Positions 17,116-24,561 of a stretch of 37,271 nt of DNA are shown in pieces. This stretch comes from Bacilli bacterium (lineage in GTDB: Bacteria; Bacillota_I; Bacilli_A; JAJDGJ01). Where the stretch lies: NCBI GenBank assembly GCA_031272545.1, contig JAISTP010000030.1, positions 1 to 37,271 of the forward strand. The letters run 5' to 3'. The notes below the pieces were generated by a model that had not been told where the DNA came from, did not search any database, and saw only the letters and a program-made list of their open reading frames with translations. A program made the translations under genes and the position numbers. Within the stretch, counting starts at the first letter, position 1; every line of letters starts with the position of its first letter.

Positions 17116-17186
17116 ATTCAAGCATTAATTTGCCTTTGCTTAAAGGGAAGCCTTTAGGCCATTAGACCACAAAGGAGGTGTCGTAG
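17116..17186 (+). promoter_or_regulatory. rpsF leader with SD-hiding stem (candidate S6:S18 autoregulatory leader)
   Basis: A 9-bp hairpin can form between 17138-17146 and 17151-17159 with a GAAG tetraloop and one G-T pair. Just outside it, CCTTT (17133-17137) is complementary to AAAGG (17171-17175), the first part of the rpsF SD AAAGGAGG. Closing this basal stem leaves an asymmetric 3' bulge of 11 nt (17160-17170, containing GACCAC) and covers the SD. Bacterial rpsF leaders are known to bind the S6:S18 complex through a hairpin with a 3' bulge. The structure fits, but I cannot align it to the family consensus. Confidence 0.55.
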
Positions 17187-17474
17187 ATGACTAAATATGA
17201 AATTATGTATATTATTCATCCAAATCTAGACGATGCTAATAGAGCAGAAGTAGTAGAAAAATTTAATGGAATTATTACTAATCATGACTCTAAAATCCTT
17301 GAAACAAAAGATTGGGGCTTAAGAGACTTAGCTTATGAAATTAATAAAGTTAATAAAGGACATTATATGATTTTAAAAGTTGAAGCTACTCATGAAGCTA
17401 TTTCTGAGTTTGAAAGATTAGCATTAATCGATAACAATATTTTAAGACATATTGTTGTTAAAGAAGAAGAGTAA
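17187..17474 (+). CDS. rpsF: 30S ribosomal protein S6
   Basis: S6 binds the central domain of 16S rRNA as a heterodimer with S18. The 95-aa product has the full family pattern: MTKYEIMYIIHP at the start, the central WGLRDLAYEINKVNKGHYM signature and a terminal LRHIVVKEEE. Length is normal. An ideal SD (AAAGGAGG, 17171-17178) lies eight bases before the ATG. It is first in rpsF-ssb-rpsR; the leader upstream can hide the SD, which fits feedback by S6:S18. Confidence 0.97.
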   Translation: MTKYEIMYIIHPNLDDANRAEVVEKFNGIITNHDSKILETKDWGLRDLAYEINKVNKGHYMILKVEATHEAISEFERLALIDNNILRHIVVKEEE

Positions 17475-17488
17475 CAGGAGGTTATCTT

Positions 17489-17950
17489 ATGAATAAAGTT
17501 TTATTAGTTGGAAGATTAACTAAAGATCCTGAATTAAAAAAATCTAATAATAATTTGAGTATCTTAAATTTTACGGTAGCGATTAATCGTACTTATAAAA
17601 ATAAAGAAGGTCAAATAGTTGCGGATTTTATTAATTGTGTTGCTTTTTCACGTCAAGCTGAAAATATGGCTACTTATACTAGTAAAGGTAGTTTAGTTTC
17701 AGTTGAAGGAAGAATTCAAACAAGAAATTATGAAGATGCTACTGGGAAACGTGTTTATGTTACTGAAGTGGTAGCGGAAAATATTCAATTTCTTGCTCGT
17801 TCTAATTCACAAGGAAACAAAACAATGACTGAGACAAGTAGTTCTACAAGTCAAGAAGATAAATTCTTTGATGATTTTAATCAATTTGAAAAAGATTCAA
17901 AAGATATTCTTTCTGATTTAGATATTTCAGATGACTCATTACCATTCTAG
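17489..17950 (+). CDS. ssb: Single-stranded DNA-binding protein
   Basis: SSB coats single-stranded DNA during replication, repair and recombination and recruits partners through its tail. The OB fold occupies residues 1-105: [64 protein letters not shown] Ser/Thr/Asp-rich linker follows, then the acidic tail ending DDSLPF, the partner-binding tip. At 153 aa it is typical. SD CAGGAGG precedes the ATG, 14 bases after rpsF. Its place between rpsF and rpsR is the conserved Firmicute order. Confidence 0.97.
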   Translation: MNKVLLVGRLTKDPELKKSNNNLSILNFTVAINRTYKNKEGQIVADFINCVAFSRQAENMATYTSKGSLVSVEGRIQTRNYEDATGKRVYVTEVVAENIQFLARSNSQGNKTMTETSSSTSQEDKFFDDFNQFEKDSKDILSDLDISDDSLPF

Positions 17951-17964
17951 AGAGGAGTTTAATA

Positions 17965-18192
17965 ATGAATTATAAAAAACGTGGTGGAAGACGTAAAGTT
18001 TGTTATTTCACAAAAAATAATATTAAACATATTGATTATAAAGATGTTGAATTATTAAAGAGATTTACATCTGATCGTGGTAAAATTTTACCTCGTCGTG
18101 TTACAGGTACTTGTGCTAAATATCAAAGACAATTAGCTGTTGCGATTAAAAGAGCACGACAAATGGCATTATTACCATATGTTAATGAATAA
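17965..18192 (+). CDS. rpsR: 30S ribosomal protein S18
   Basis: Partner of S6 on the 16S rRNA central domain. The 75-aa product shows [21 protein letters not shown], the core [19 protein letters not shown] and the basic helix [14 protein letters not shown], all typical of S18. SD GAGAGGAG precedes the ATG, 14 bases after ssb. Last gene of the operon; a strong hairpin terminator follows. Confidence 0.97.
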   Translation: MNYKKRGGRRKVCYFTKNNIKHIDYKDVELLKRFTSDRGKILPRRVTGTCAKYQRQLAVAIKRARQMALLPYVNE

Positions 18193-18203
18193 TAATTGAA
18201 ATT

Positions 18204-18240
18204 AAAAGATAAGATTTTATTAAATCTTATCTTTTTTCTT
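18204..18240. terminator. Bidirectional terminator shared by rpsR and the J-domain gene
   Basis: A perfect 14-bp stem (18204-18217 with 18222-18235) has a four-base loop and flanking A and T runs, so it works on both strands. The stop codon of the minus-strand gene lies inside its right arm. Confidence 0.88.
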
Positions 18241-19036
18241 TATTATTAAGTAATTCTTTTATTTTATCATCATAGTAACTATTTTGTTCATCTGCTTTTA
18301 ATAATTGTAATTTTAAATACTCTTGATATTGTTTAAATTTTTGTTCTCCTTCAATTAATTCATGAAGATTATAGGGATATGACATTTTAATTTTATCAAT
18401 ATTATGATCTACTTTAGTAATTAGTTCCTTAAGAATTTTTTCTTCTTTTTTAAGAAGTTCCATACTGTTACTATCATCATCAATAATATTTAATGAAAGC
18501 ATTAACGCAATTATTTTTAATCTTGTTAGATTTTGTTTTTTATAAGCATTAACAGCTTGATAGAATAATTTTATATGTTCTTTATTATCATTTAAATCAG
18601 GATGTAAGTATTTAGTTATTAAACGATAAATGTTCTTTAATTCTTGTAATTGTTTACTATCAAGTGTAAGAATATCATCAAACTTATATAAATCATTATT
18701 ATCATCATAACGATCATGATATTCTTCTTTATTAAATAATAGTTCAAATTTTATTTTATCATCAATAAAATCTAAATTCACTTCTTCATCATTTCTAATA
18801 GCTTGTTCAATTAATTCTAATTTTCTTTTTAAGATATTTATTTTTTCTTTTTTATGTTGTAAACGAATGGCCATAGGGCCAAATATAGTATTATAAATTA
18901 CTTCAATTCTAGTATTATCTGTTTCAATTATTTTAGTTTCTTCATTTGTTAGAACGATTAGTTCCTTTCTTAAATTATTATTCTTTTTAACTTGTTTTAA
19001 GTATAAAGGATGAATTATTAATTGATTTTTATTCAT
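18227..19036 (-). CDS. J-domain-containing protein, orphan
   Basis: A 269-aa protein with a J-like segment at about residues 133-170. A helix IYRLITKYL runs into the HPD motif (145-147, in YLHPDLND), and a second helix (KLFYQAVNAYKKQNL) follows. The HPD loop is what stimulates Hsp70 ATPase in DnaJ proteins. The Gly/Phe and zinc-finger regions of true DnaJ are absent. The long N-terminal (1-130) and C-terminal (190-269) parts are charged helices, probably coiled coil, with no signal peptide, so it is cytosolic. Similar stand-alone J proteins of unknown role exist in Clostridia and relatives. On the minus strand the ATG is preceded by AAAGGA at a somewhat long distance. It converges on rpsR and diverges from the TSP3 gene. 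Confidence 0.75.
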   Translation of the reverse strand: MNKNQLIIHPLYLKQVKKNNNLRKELIVLTNEETKIIETDNTRIEVIYNTIFGPMAIRLQHKKEKINILKRKLELIEQAIRNDEEVNLDFIDDKIKFELLFNKEEYHDRYDDNNDLYKFDDILTLDSKQLQELKNIYRLITKYLHPDLNDNKEHIKLFYQAVNAYKKQNLTRLKIIALMLSLNIIDDDSNSMELLKKEEKILKELITKVDHNIDKIKMSYPYNLHELIEGEQKFKQYQEYLKLQLLKADEQNSYYDDKIKELLNNKEKR

Positions 19037-19062
19037 ATGTTAGCTCTATCCTTTCTGTGATA

Positions 19063-19091
19063 ATTATAATAGTTAGTTATAATTAATGCAA
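19063..19091 (-). promoter_or_regulatory. Promoter of the J-domain gene
   Basis: On the minus strand, TTGCAT (19086-19091), a 17-bp spacer and TATAAT (19063-19068) lie about 27 bases before the ATG. The -10 is perfect and the -35 keeps TTG. Confidence 0.55.
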
Positions 19092-19209
19092 TATAATAAC
19101 TTATTTGCTGAATATCATAATATATAACATATACTTAACGATGATACTTGTTAATTAAATGTAAAATATAATTTAATAAGTGGTTAAATAGATTAATAGA
19201 ATATTTAAG

Positions 19210-19215
19210 TATAAT
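19210..19215 (+). promoter_or_regulatory. -10 box candidate for the TSP3 surface gene
   Basis: A consensus TATAAT lies 34 bases before the start codon in the divergent intergenic region. No convincing -35 box is seen at 16-18 bp, and nearby AT-rich sequence offers other near matches. Confidence 0.35.
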
Positions 19216-20674
19216 TATATTATAGTTTTTTTAAGAAAGAGGGATGTTAATGAATAAGATAAAGGTTTTAATGTTGATGTTATGTTGTAGTTTATTTTTA
19301 ATGTTATCTAATAATGTTCTAGCATTTAATACAACGACTAATTCAACATTAAATATGCGATTTTTTAAACCTAATGCCACAACTAGATATTTATATGTTT
19401 ACGCTAATGAGGGTGAAGAAATTAAAATAAACTTATTTGATTCAGTTATTAACTCTACTGGTGTTAACCAAGATTTTACTTTTCAATTATAAGATCCATC
19501 AGGTAATATCGAATTTAGTGAAAATTCACCATTTACTTCGACAACAACAGCAGGGACTTATTTAGATAAAACAATTACAGCAACAGAAGATGGTGTTTAT
19601 GTTTTAAGTTTTATTAGTAATGCCCAATTGGTAACTGAGTTTGATATTAGTGTCTATAATAATGGTGAAGAACAAAAAGGAAGACTATTTTCATTTAGAC
19701 AAAATTATGCTTTAAATGAAAGAAATGCTAATGGAACTTATGAAGAGTTTTATGTTTTAGGTGCCAATGGTTATTTATATAATATTAAATTTCCTAATGC
19801 TCGTAGCTATAATGCAGCCTATGTTTGGCCTTCTGGATTAGGTGCTTATGATGCTAATAATAATTATGTTGCTTATGATGAATCATTTGATCGTGCTGCT
19901 TTACCTAGTTATATAACAGGTGGTGCATGCGTTACATGTGGAGATTATAAAATATTTTATGAAAAACCAGATAGTAGTATGCCTGCTAAAGCAAAATTTG
20001 GTAATTTTCCAATAGAATTATCTTTGAATCCTCTACCTTTAGAAGACAGAGATAATGTTGCTAGTATTGATAGTTTTACATATGATAATCAATTAATTTC
20101 TAAAGCTGGAACATTTACTTATTCAATTGATCCAGATTATAGTGGTAATTATTATTTCCAAATAGATACTAATAATAATGGCAGTTATGATGATGATGTC
20201 GATATTAGTGTATTGAGAGGTGCACGAGGTGCCTTTTCTACTACTACATATGAAAGTTTAAATAGTAACTTAACTTATATATTTGATGGTAAAGATGGTC
20301 TAGGTAATGATATTCCTATAGATAGAACCATTAAAGCTCGTTTATTACTTGAAAATACTGGGAAAATGTATTTTGCAATGTATGATTTTGAATCAAATCC
20401 AGGTGGAATTATCGTTGAAAAATTAAATGGTAGTTTAAGTGGTGATAAAACTGTATATTGGGATGATACTAAATTAAGTACAACTGGCTTTACAGCAATT
20501 AATATTCCGACACAATTAGATGGTACTATGGGCGTTGATTCAAGTAATGGTGTTCATAGTTGGGGTGCAATTCCTTTTAGTGGTTTAGGATGGGATGATA
20601 ATGAACGTTATGTTTACAATTGGATTTTAAATCCTGTAAAATCATTTAATGATGTTATGGAATTAAAGCCAAGT

Positions 20675-21277
20675 GATCATGATCATGACGGTATTCCTGA
20701 TTATGTGGAAGTGGGAAGTGATGTTAATAATCCGATTGATAGTGATGGCGATGGGATTGCCGATTGGGATGATTTAGATAGTGATAATGATGGTATTCCA
20801 GATAAAATTGAAGCTGTAAATAATGATGGTAGTGGAGATCCTACTTATCCTGTTGATACTGATAATGATGGAATCCCAGATTACTTAGATACTGATAGTG
20901 ATAATGATACTATTCCAGATTATGTCGAAGGAGATACTCAAAATCATGGTGATATTTCTAGTATTGCTTTAGATACTGATCAAGATGGAATCCCAGATAA
21001 TATTAAAGATTATCAACCTACTGATACTGATGGAGATGGTGTACCAGATTATCGAGATATTGATAGTGATGATGATGCTATTCCAGATAGTGTTGAAGCA
21101 ATAAATAGTGATGGTAGTGGAGATTCTGCAAATCCAGTAGATACTGATGGAGATGGTATTCCAGATTATCGTGATGTTGATAGTGATAATGATACTTTAT
21201 TAGATATTGATGAAGTTGGACCTGATCCAATGCATCCACAAGATAGTGATAATAATGGTATTCCTGATTATCGACAA
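20675..21277 (+). repeat. Thrombospondin type 3-like calcium-binding repeats
   Basis: Eleven Asp-rich motifs of the form D-x-D-x-D-G-I-P-D occur in a row (for example DSDGDGIAD, DTDNDGIPD, DTDGDGVPD). A few have the Gly replaced (DSDNDTIPD, DSDDDAIPD). This pattern binds calcium and forms a stiff rod in secreted proteins. It sits just before the anchor, in stalk position. Confidence 0.85.
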
Positions 21278-21313
21278 TTTAATGAATTACCAAAAAGTAA
21301 TACTGGTAATAAA

Positions 21314-21406
21314 ATTGTTAAAACAGGTAATGAAATGTTAAATATAAGTCTTTTAACAATAATTACAACATTAGTATTTAGCATATCTTATCTTAAGATA
21401 AGAAAA
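21314..21406 (+). other. C-terminal anchoring signal, IVKTGN type
   Basis: The last 31 codons read IVKTGN, a hydrophobic stretch (ISLLTIITTLVFSISYL) and the basic tail KIRK. Its length and layout equal those of the other two surface proteins in the window. Confidence 0.7.
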
Positions 21407-21422
21407 TAAAGATATTAATAAT

Positions 21423-21456
21423 AAAACACTAGTTTTAAACTAGTGTTTTGTTATTA
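21423..21456. terminator. Terminator after the TSP3 gene, two-way in form
   Basis: Near-perfect inverted repeat 21423-21435 / 21437-21449 (core ACACTAG/CTAGTGT) with A and T runs on both sides. On the minus strand it directly follows the stop of the deacetylase remnant. Confidence 0.8.
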
Positions 21457-21866
21457 TTCAATATTATCTGCAAAACTTGCTAAAAAGATGTTTGTAAAAA
21501 TTCCAATTCTAGGAAATGTAAGTTTATTCATTTCTGGTTTTACTTTACTATATTCAATAGCAAAGCTCATTGTAAAATTAGCTTTTTTCATAATTGTTTT
21601 TATATGCTCATTAATATTGCTAAAAGGATAAGCTAAGAATGTACTTACATTTAATATTTTACTAGATGTTTTAAATCTTTCATTCCTTCATTAATATTAA
21701 TACATCTAAATAAACCCCTCTTTTAGTATTACAACCTGGTCGATGCATATTATTATTATTAAGAATATAAGTTTACTTTTTTGTATCATAAAAATAAAAC
21801 TATAATTAACAAAGCCAAAATTAAAATCATGTATTTTAAAAATATTCTAATCTTCATAAAATTCAT
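21454..21866 (-). pseudogene. Decayed polysaccharide deacetylase gene remnant
   Basis: On the minus strand, ATG 21866 opens a membrane anchor (MNFMKIRIFLKYMILILALL) that hits TGA after 25 codons. About 40 bases further on, in other frames, come pieces of a NodB-type deacetylase C-terminal half. They are MHRPG, then (shifted) INEGMKDLKHL, then (shifted again) KILNVSTFLAYPFSNINEHI, KKANFTMSFAIEYSKVKPEM and TFPRIGIFTN, ending at TAA 21454-21456. STFLAYPF-NINEH and the PRI end match the C-terminal strands of this family. The catalytic Asp/His region of about 150 residues is missing, and at least two frameshifts are present. The family removes acetyl groups from peptidoglycan or other polysaccharides. 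Read by eye from the reverse complement. Confidence 0.65.
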
Positions 21867-22002
21867 CTTTTTTCTCTACACTATTATAAATCATGATGGT
21901 TTTATTGAAAATATATTTTATGGAATCATAATCTATAATAAAGTAGGAAATAAAAATTCAATGAATGATTCTAAATTTGAGTAATAAATTTTATCTAAAG
22001 CC
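21867..22002. other. AT-rich non-coding stretch
   Basis: No supported gene or RNA. A 67-codon open stretch on the plus strand (21781-21984) has no SD, is mostly A/T-driven residues and runs antisense to the deacetylase remnant's 5' end. Confidence 0.5.
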
Positions 22003-22031
22003 TTGTTTTTAATACTTAAATATCTTATAAT
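22003..22031 (+). promoter_or_regulatory. Promoter of rplK-rplA
   Basis: TTGTTT (22003-22008), a 17-bp spacer and a consensus TATAAT (22026-22031). Transcription would start just before the L1-operator-like hairpin. Confidence 0.65.
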
Positions 22032-22049
22032 ATTAAAGCATGTTATGCA

Positions 22050-22076
22050 GTGGGAGGACTAGGTTCGTTAAACCAC
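22050..22076 (+). promoter_or_regulatory. L1 operator-like hairpin upstream of rplK
   Basis: GTGG (22050-22053) pairs with CCAC (22073-22076). The left side continues GAGGA and the right side is preceded by TTAAA. This resembles the GUGGGAGG...AAAUACCAC of the L1-binding arm of 23S rRNA. L1 is known to repress its operon by binding such a mimic. The right-hand block TTCGTTAAACCAC recurs almost exactly before rplA. Confidence 0.6.
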
Positions 22077-22112
22077 AGTACAACCAATTATTTTAAAGAA
22101 AGGTGTGTATTT

Positions 22113-22649
22113 ATGAAAAAGAATGTACAAATGATTAAGAAGATTCAATTTCCAGCAATGCAAGCAAAACCTGGGCCAGCATTAGCTAGTGCCGGAATTA
22201 ATATGCCTGATTTTTGTAATCAATTTAATGATAAAACAAAAGATCGTGCTGGAGAAATCGTACCTTGTGTAATTACGATTTACGAAGATAAATCATTCGA
22301 TTTTGTTTTAAAAACAGAACCAGCTGCTAATTTAATTATGAAAGCTGCTAATGTTAAAAAAGGTTCTGGTAATGCAAAAACTGAAAAAGTTGGAAGTATT
22401 ACTTATGATCAAGCAAAAGAAATTGCTGAAAAGAAAATGAATGATTTAAATGCTCATGATTTAGATGCAGCAGCTAAAATTATAGCTGGAACAGCTCGTA
22501 ACATGGGGATTGAAGTTGAAGGTTTAGTTATTGAAACTAAAACTCAAAAAGAAGAATCTGAATTTGTTGAATACAAACATAAAGCTAAGGATGCTATTCC
22601 TGAAGCTGGTAGTGAAGAAGCAGTAGCTACTGAAACAACAGAAGAATAA
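22113..22649 (+). CDS. rplK: 50S ribosomal protein L11
   Basis: L11 sits at the GTPase-associated centre with L10 and L7/L12. The ATG at 22113 is chosen over an upstream in-frame GTG (22050), which lies in the operator hairpin. SD GAAAGG is present, and [11 protein letters not shown] is the normal L11 start. The rRNA-binding C-terminal domain is intact ([40 protein letters not shown]). Two oddities stand out. The Pro-rich stretch of the N-terminal domain (ANPSPPVGPALGQ in E. coli) is shortened by about four residues to [10 protein letters not shown] Glu/Lys-rich C-terminal tail of about 35 residues ([12 protein letters not shown] to TETTEE) brings the length to 178, against about 141 usually. 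Confidence 0.95.
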   Translation: MKKNVQMIKKIQFPAMQAKPGPALASAGINMPDFCNQFNDKTKDRAGEIVPCVITIYEDKSFDFVLKTEPAANLIMKAANVKKGSGNAKTEKVGSITYDQAKEIAEKKMNDLNAHDLDAAAKIIAGTARNMGIEVEGLVIETKTQKEESEFVEYKHKAKDAIPEAGSEEAVATETTEE

Positions 22650-22672
22650 AAAATAAAGATATAATCTTTGAT

Positions 22673-22697
22673 GTGGAAGATTAATTCGTTATACCAC
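22673..22697 (+). promoter_or_regulatory. Second L1 operator-like hairpin, upstream of rplA
   Basis: GTGG (22673-22676) pairs with CCAC (22694-22697), with GAAGA-like purines on the left, a possible TTCG tetraloop and TTATA before the right arm. TTCGTTATACCAC differs from the rplK copy at one base in 13. It ends one base before the rplA SD region (AAGGAGG), so protein bound here should block rplA translation. Confidence 0.58.
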
Positions 22698-22713
22698 TAA
22701 GGAGGAAAGAAAG

Positions 22714-23409
22714 ATGGCTAAAAAGTCAAAAAGATATTTAGAAGCTATGAGTAAAGTTGAAAAAACTAAATTATATGATATCGAAGAAGCTGTTACTTTA
22801 TTAAAAGAAGTAGCAAATGCTAAATTTGATGAAACTGTTGAAGTAGCTTTTAGACTTGGGGTTGATCCAAGACAAGCTGATCAACAAATTAGAGCTGCTA
22901 TGGTATTACCTCATGGAACTGGTAAATCTCAAAAAGTTTTAGTAGTTGCTCAAGGTGAAAAAGCTAAAGAAGCAGAAACAGCAGGTGCTGATTTTGTTGG
23001 TGGAAAAGAAATTCTTGAAAGAATTCAAAAAGAAAATTGGTTTGATTTCGATGTTATTGTTGCGACACCAGATATGATGGCGGAATTAGGAAAATTAGGA
23101 CGTGTCTTAGGACCTAAAGGTTTAATGCCTAATCCTAAAACAGGAACTGTTACAATGGATGTTACTAAAGCAGTAAATGAAATTAAAGCTGGTAAAGTAG
23201 AATATCGTGTTGATAAAGAAGGAAATGTTCAAGTTGGAATTGGTAAGATTTCTTTTGATAACGATAAGATTGTTGAAAATTTTAAAGCTATTTTTGAAGC
23301 AATTCAAAAAGCTAAGCCAAGTGCGGCTAAAGGGATTTATATGAAAAATGTTTCAATTACATCAACTATGGGTCCTGGAATTAAAATTAACACTGAAACT
23401 GTATTATAA
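22714..23409 (+). CDS. rplA: 50S ribosomal protein L1
   Basis: L1 forms the mobile stalk at the E site and represses its own operon. The 231-aa product is standard length. It starts [11 protein letters not shown], has [30 protein letters not shown] in domain I, the domain II core [18 protein letters not shown], and the closing [30 protein letters not shown] lies eight bases before the ATG. It follows rplK by 64 bases, which contain the second operator-like hairpin. Confidence 0.97.
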   Translation: MAKKSKRYLEAMSKVEKTKLYDIEEAVTLLKEVANAKFDETVEVAFRLGVDPRQADQQIRAAMVLPHGTGKSQKVLVVAQGEKAKEAETAGADFVGGKEILERIQKENWFDFDVIVATPDMMAELGKLGRVLGPKGLMPNPKTGTVTMDVTKAVNEIKAGKVEYRVDKEGNVQVGIGKISFDNDKIVENFKAIFEAIQKAKPSAAKGIYMKNVSITSTMGPGIKINTETVL

Positions 23410-23419
23410 TCACTTATGG

Positions 23420-23428
23420 TGATATAAT
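23420..23428 (+). promoter_or_regulatory. Extended -10 promoter candidate for rplJ-rplL
   Basis: TGATATAAT, an extended -10 (TGn plus TATAAT at 23423-23428), lies 10 bases after the rplA stop and just before the L10 leader. No good -35 is seen, which extended -10 promoters tolerate. Confidence 0.45.
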
Positions 23429-23434
23429 AATAAA

Positions 23435-23530
23435 AATCAATATACCAAAGACAGCAACTGACGATGTCTTAATTCGTTGCCGAGGTAAAGTTAAAATGAC
23501 TTTTCACTTGGCTAAATGCCAAGTTTTTTA
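23435..23530 (+). promoter_or_regulatory. L10 leader with transcription attenuator
   Basis: The segment contains AAAGACAGCAAC, then TGTCTTAATTCGTTGCCGAGGT. Stems AGACA/TGTCT and GCAAC/GTTGC form the L10-leader fold known in Firmicutes, where L10(L12) binds the RNA. It is followed by a terminator hairpin (ACTTGGC 23506-23512 / GCCAAGT 23518-23524) and six T's. Before it, AAAGT/ACTTT (around 23487-23504) could form a competing hairpin. The arrangement fits feedback by premature termination. Confidence 0.82.
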
Positions 23531-23569
23531 TTGATATATTGATGCATAATTAATATAGGAGGTGTCTAA

Positions 23570-24160
23570 ATGAACGAACAAGTATTAGAAGGAAAAAAAC
23601 AAGTAGTTTCTGAAATTCAAGATAAAATTAAAAATGCTGAAACAGTAGTTTTATTTGAATATCAAGGATTATCAGTTAAAGATTTTGAAGATTTAAGAAA
23701 TCAACTTCGTAATGAAGGTGTTGAAGTAAGAATCTATAAAAATAGACTTGCTAAAATTGCTGCTAATGATATGGGACATGAAAAATTAACTGAAGAAATG
23801 ACTGGGCCTAATGCAATTGCATTTTCTAATGATGATGCCGTAGCTGGACCAAGAATTATTGCTAAATTTTCTAAAGATCATGAAGCAATTAAAATTAAAA
23901 CTGGTATTGTTGAAGGTGATGTTGTTGATGAAAGTGTTATTCTTGAATTAGCAAGTTTACCATCAAGAGAAGGCTTATTATCTATGTTACTAAGCTGCTT
24001 ACAAGCACCAGCTCGTGATATGGCTTTAGTAGTAGATGCTTTAGCAAAACAAAAAGGTGAAGATGCACCTGTTGAAGAAGCAAAACCAGCTGAAGAAGTT
24101 GTTGAAGAAGTAAAAGAAGATACACCAGCAGAAGAAAATGCTGATGAAAAAACAGAATAA
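23570..24160 (+). CDS. rplJ: 50S ribosomal protein L10
   Basis: L10 is the base of the stalk that carries the L7/L12 dimers. Residues 1-165 match the family: KKQVVSEIQDKIKNAETVVLFEYQGLSVKDF, LRNEGVEVRIYKNRLAKIA, the GPNAIAFSNDDAVAGPRI core, and the C-terminal helix region LLSCLQAPARDMALVVDALAKQK that binds L12. An acidic Glu/Ala/Pro-rich tail of about 30 residues extends it to 196 aa. SD AGGAGGTG precedes the ATG. It is controlled by the leader upstream and followed 24 bases later by rplL. Confidence 0.96.
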   Translation: MNEQVLEGKKQVVSEIQDKIKNAETVVLFEYQGLSVKDFEDLRNQLRNEGVEVRIYKNRLAKIAANDMGHEKLTEEMTGPNAIAFSNDDAVAGPRIIAKFSKDHEAIKIKTGIVEGDVVDESVILELASLPSREGLLSMLLSCLQAPARDMALVVDALAKQKGEDAPVEEAKPAEEVVEEVKEDTPAEENADEKTE

Positions 24161-24184
24161 TCTATTAAATAGGAGGAAAAAATA

Positions 24185-24556
24185 ATGGCAAAATTAAGTA
24201 ATGCTGAAATCATTGATTCATTAAAAGAAATGACAATGTTAGAATTAAACGATTTAGTAAAAGCAATTGAAGAGGAATTTGGAGTAACTGCAGCAGCTCC
24301 TGTAGCAATGGCAGCACCAGGCGCAGATGCAGCAGAAGCAGCACCAAGTGAAGTAACTGTAACTTTAACAGGTGCAGGAAGTGCTAAAGTAGCAGTAATC
24401 AAAGTAGTTAGAGAAATTACTGGTTTAGGTTTAGGTGAATCTAAAGCATTAGTAGATAATGCTCCAAGTGCAATTAAAGAAAACATTAGTCCAGAAGAAG
24501 CTGAAGAAATTAAAAATAAATTAGTTGAAGCTGGAGCAAGTGTAGAAGTTGCTTAA
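24185..24556 (+). CDS. rplL: 50S ribosomal protein L7/L12
   Basis: Stalk protein that recruits translation GTPases. N-terminal dimerisation domain (1-35, [17 protein letters not shown]), Ala-rich hinge (about 36-55), C-terminal domain (56-123, [23 protein letters not shown] to [10 protein letters not shown]). Standard length of 123 aa. The factor-binding helix reads [12 protein letters not shown], where most bacteria have GLGLKEAK, so a conserved Lys (E. coli Lys81) is Gly here. The Lys/Arg at the E. coli 65, 70, 73 and 84 positions are kept. SD AGGAGG precedes the ATG. Many codons here are richer in GCA than in the surface genes. A terminator follows. Confidence 0.97.
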   Translation: MAKLSNAEIIDSLKEMTMLELNDLVKAIEEEFGVTAAAPVAMAAPGADAAEAAPSEVTVTLTGAGSAKVAVIKVVREITGLGLGESKALVDNAPSAIKENISPEEAEEIKNKLVEAGASVEVA

Positions 24557-24561
24557 TAAAA

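Larger units (their letters stand above)
19250..21409 (+). pseudogene. Calcium-repeat (TSP3-like) surface protein gene cut by an in-frame TAA
   Basis: One frame runs from ATG 19250 (SD AAAGAGGG six bases upstream) to TAA 21407-21409, broken only by TAA at 19490-19492 after FTFQL. The sequence continues in the same frame with DPSGNIEFS, so a single base change, for example Tyr TAT to TAA, explains it. The intact product would be about 719 aa. It comprises a signal peptide (MNKIKVLMLMLCCSLFLMLSNNVLA), a beta-rich N-terminal half (possibly PPC-like) and about 11 DxDxDGIPD-type calcium-binding motifs (20675-21277). The C-terminal anchor is IVKTGN plus a hydrophobic span and basic tail. As read, only an 80-aa secreted fragment would be made. 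No SD or good start lies after the stop. Readthrough or an assembly error are alternatives. Confidence 0.8.

Noticed and set aside
16910-17125. A 71-codon minus-strand frame
   Set aside because: It is antisense to the conserved end of dnaI and the rpsF promoter, with no SD.
21443-21631. A 62-codon plus-strand frame rich in hydrophobic residues
   Set aside because: It starts inside a terminator hairpin, has no SD, and is the complement of the deacetylase remnant, which makes sense on the other strand.
21781-21984. A 67-codon plus-strand frame
   Set aside because: It has no SD or good start, its composition is driven by AT-rich DNA, and it partly overlaps the minus-strand remnant's membrane anchor.
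22660-22665. TATAAT before rplA as an internal promoter
   Set aside because: It lies within the small palindrome AAAGATATAATCTTT and has no -35 match at 16-18 bp. rplK-rplA cotranscription is sufficient.
23878-24486. A 202-codon open frame on the minus strand across rplJ and rplL
   Set aside because: It is antisense to two certain ribosomal protein genes. The Ala/Ser-rich product is what the reverse of GCA/GCT-rich codons gives, and there is no SD or known domain.
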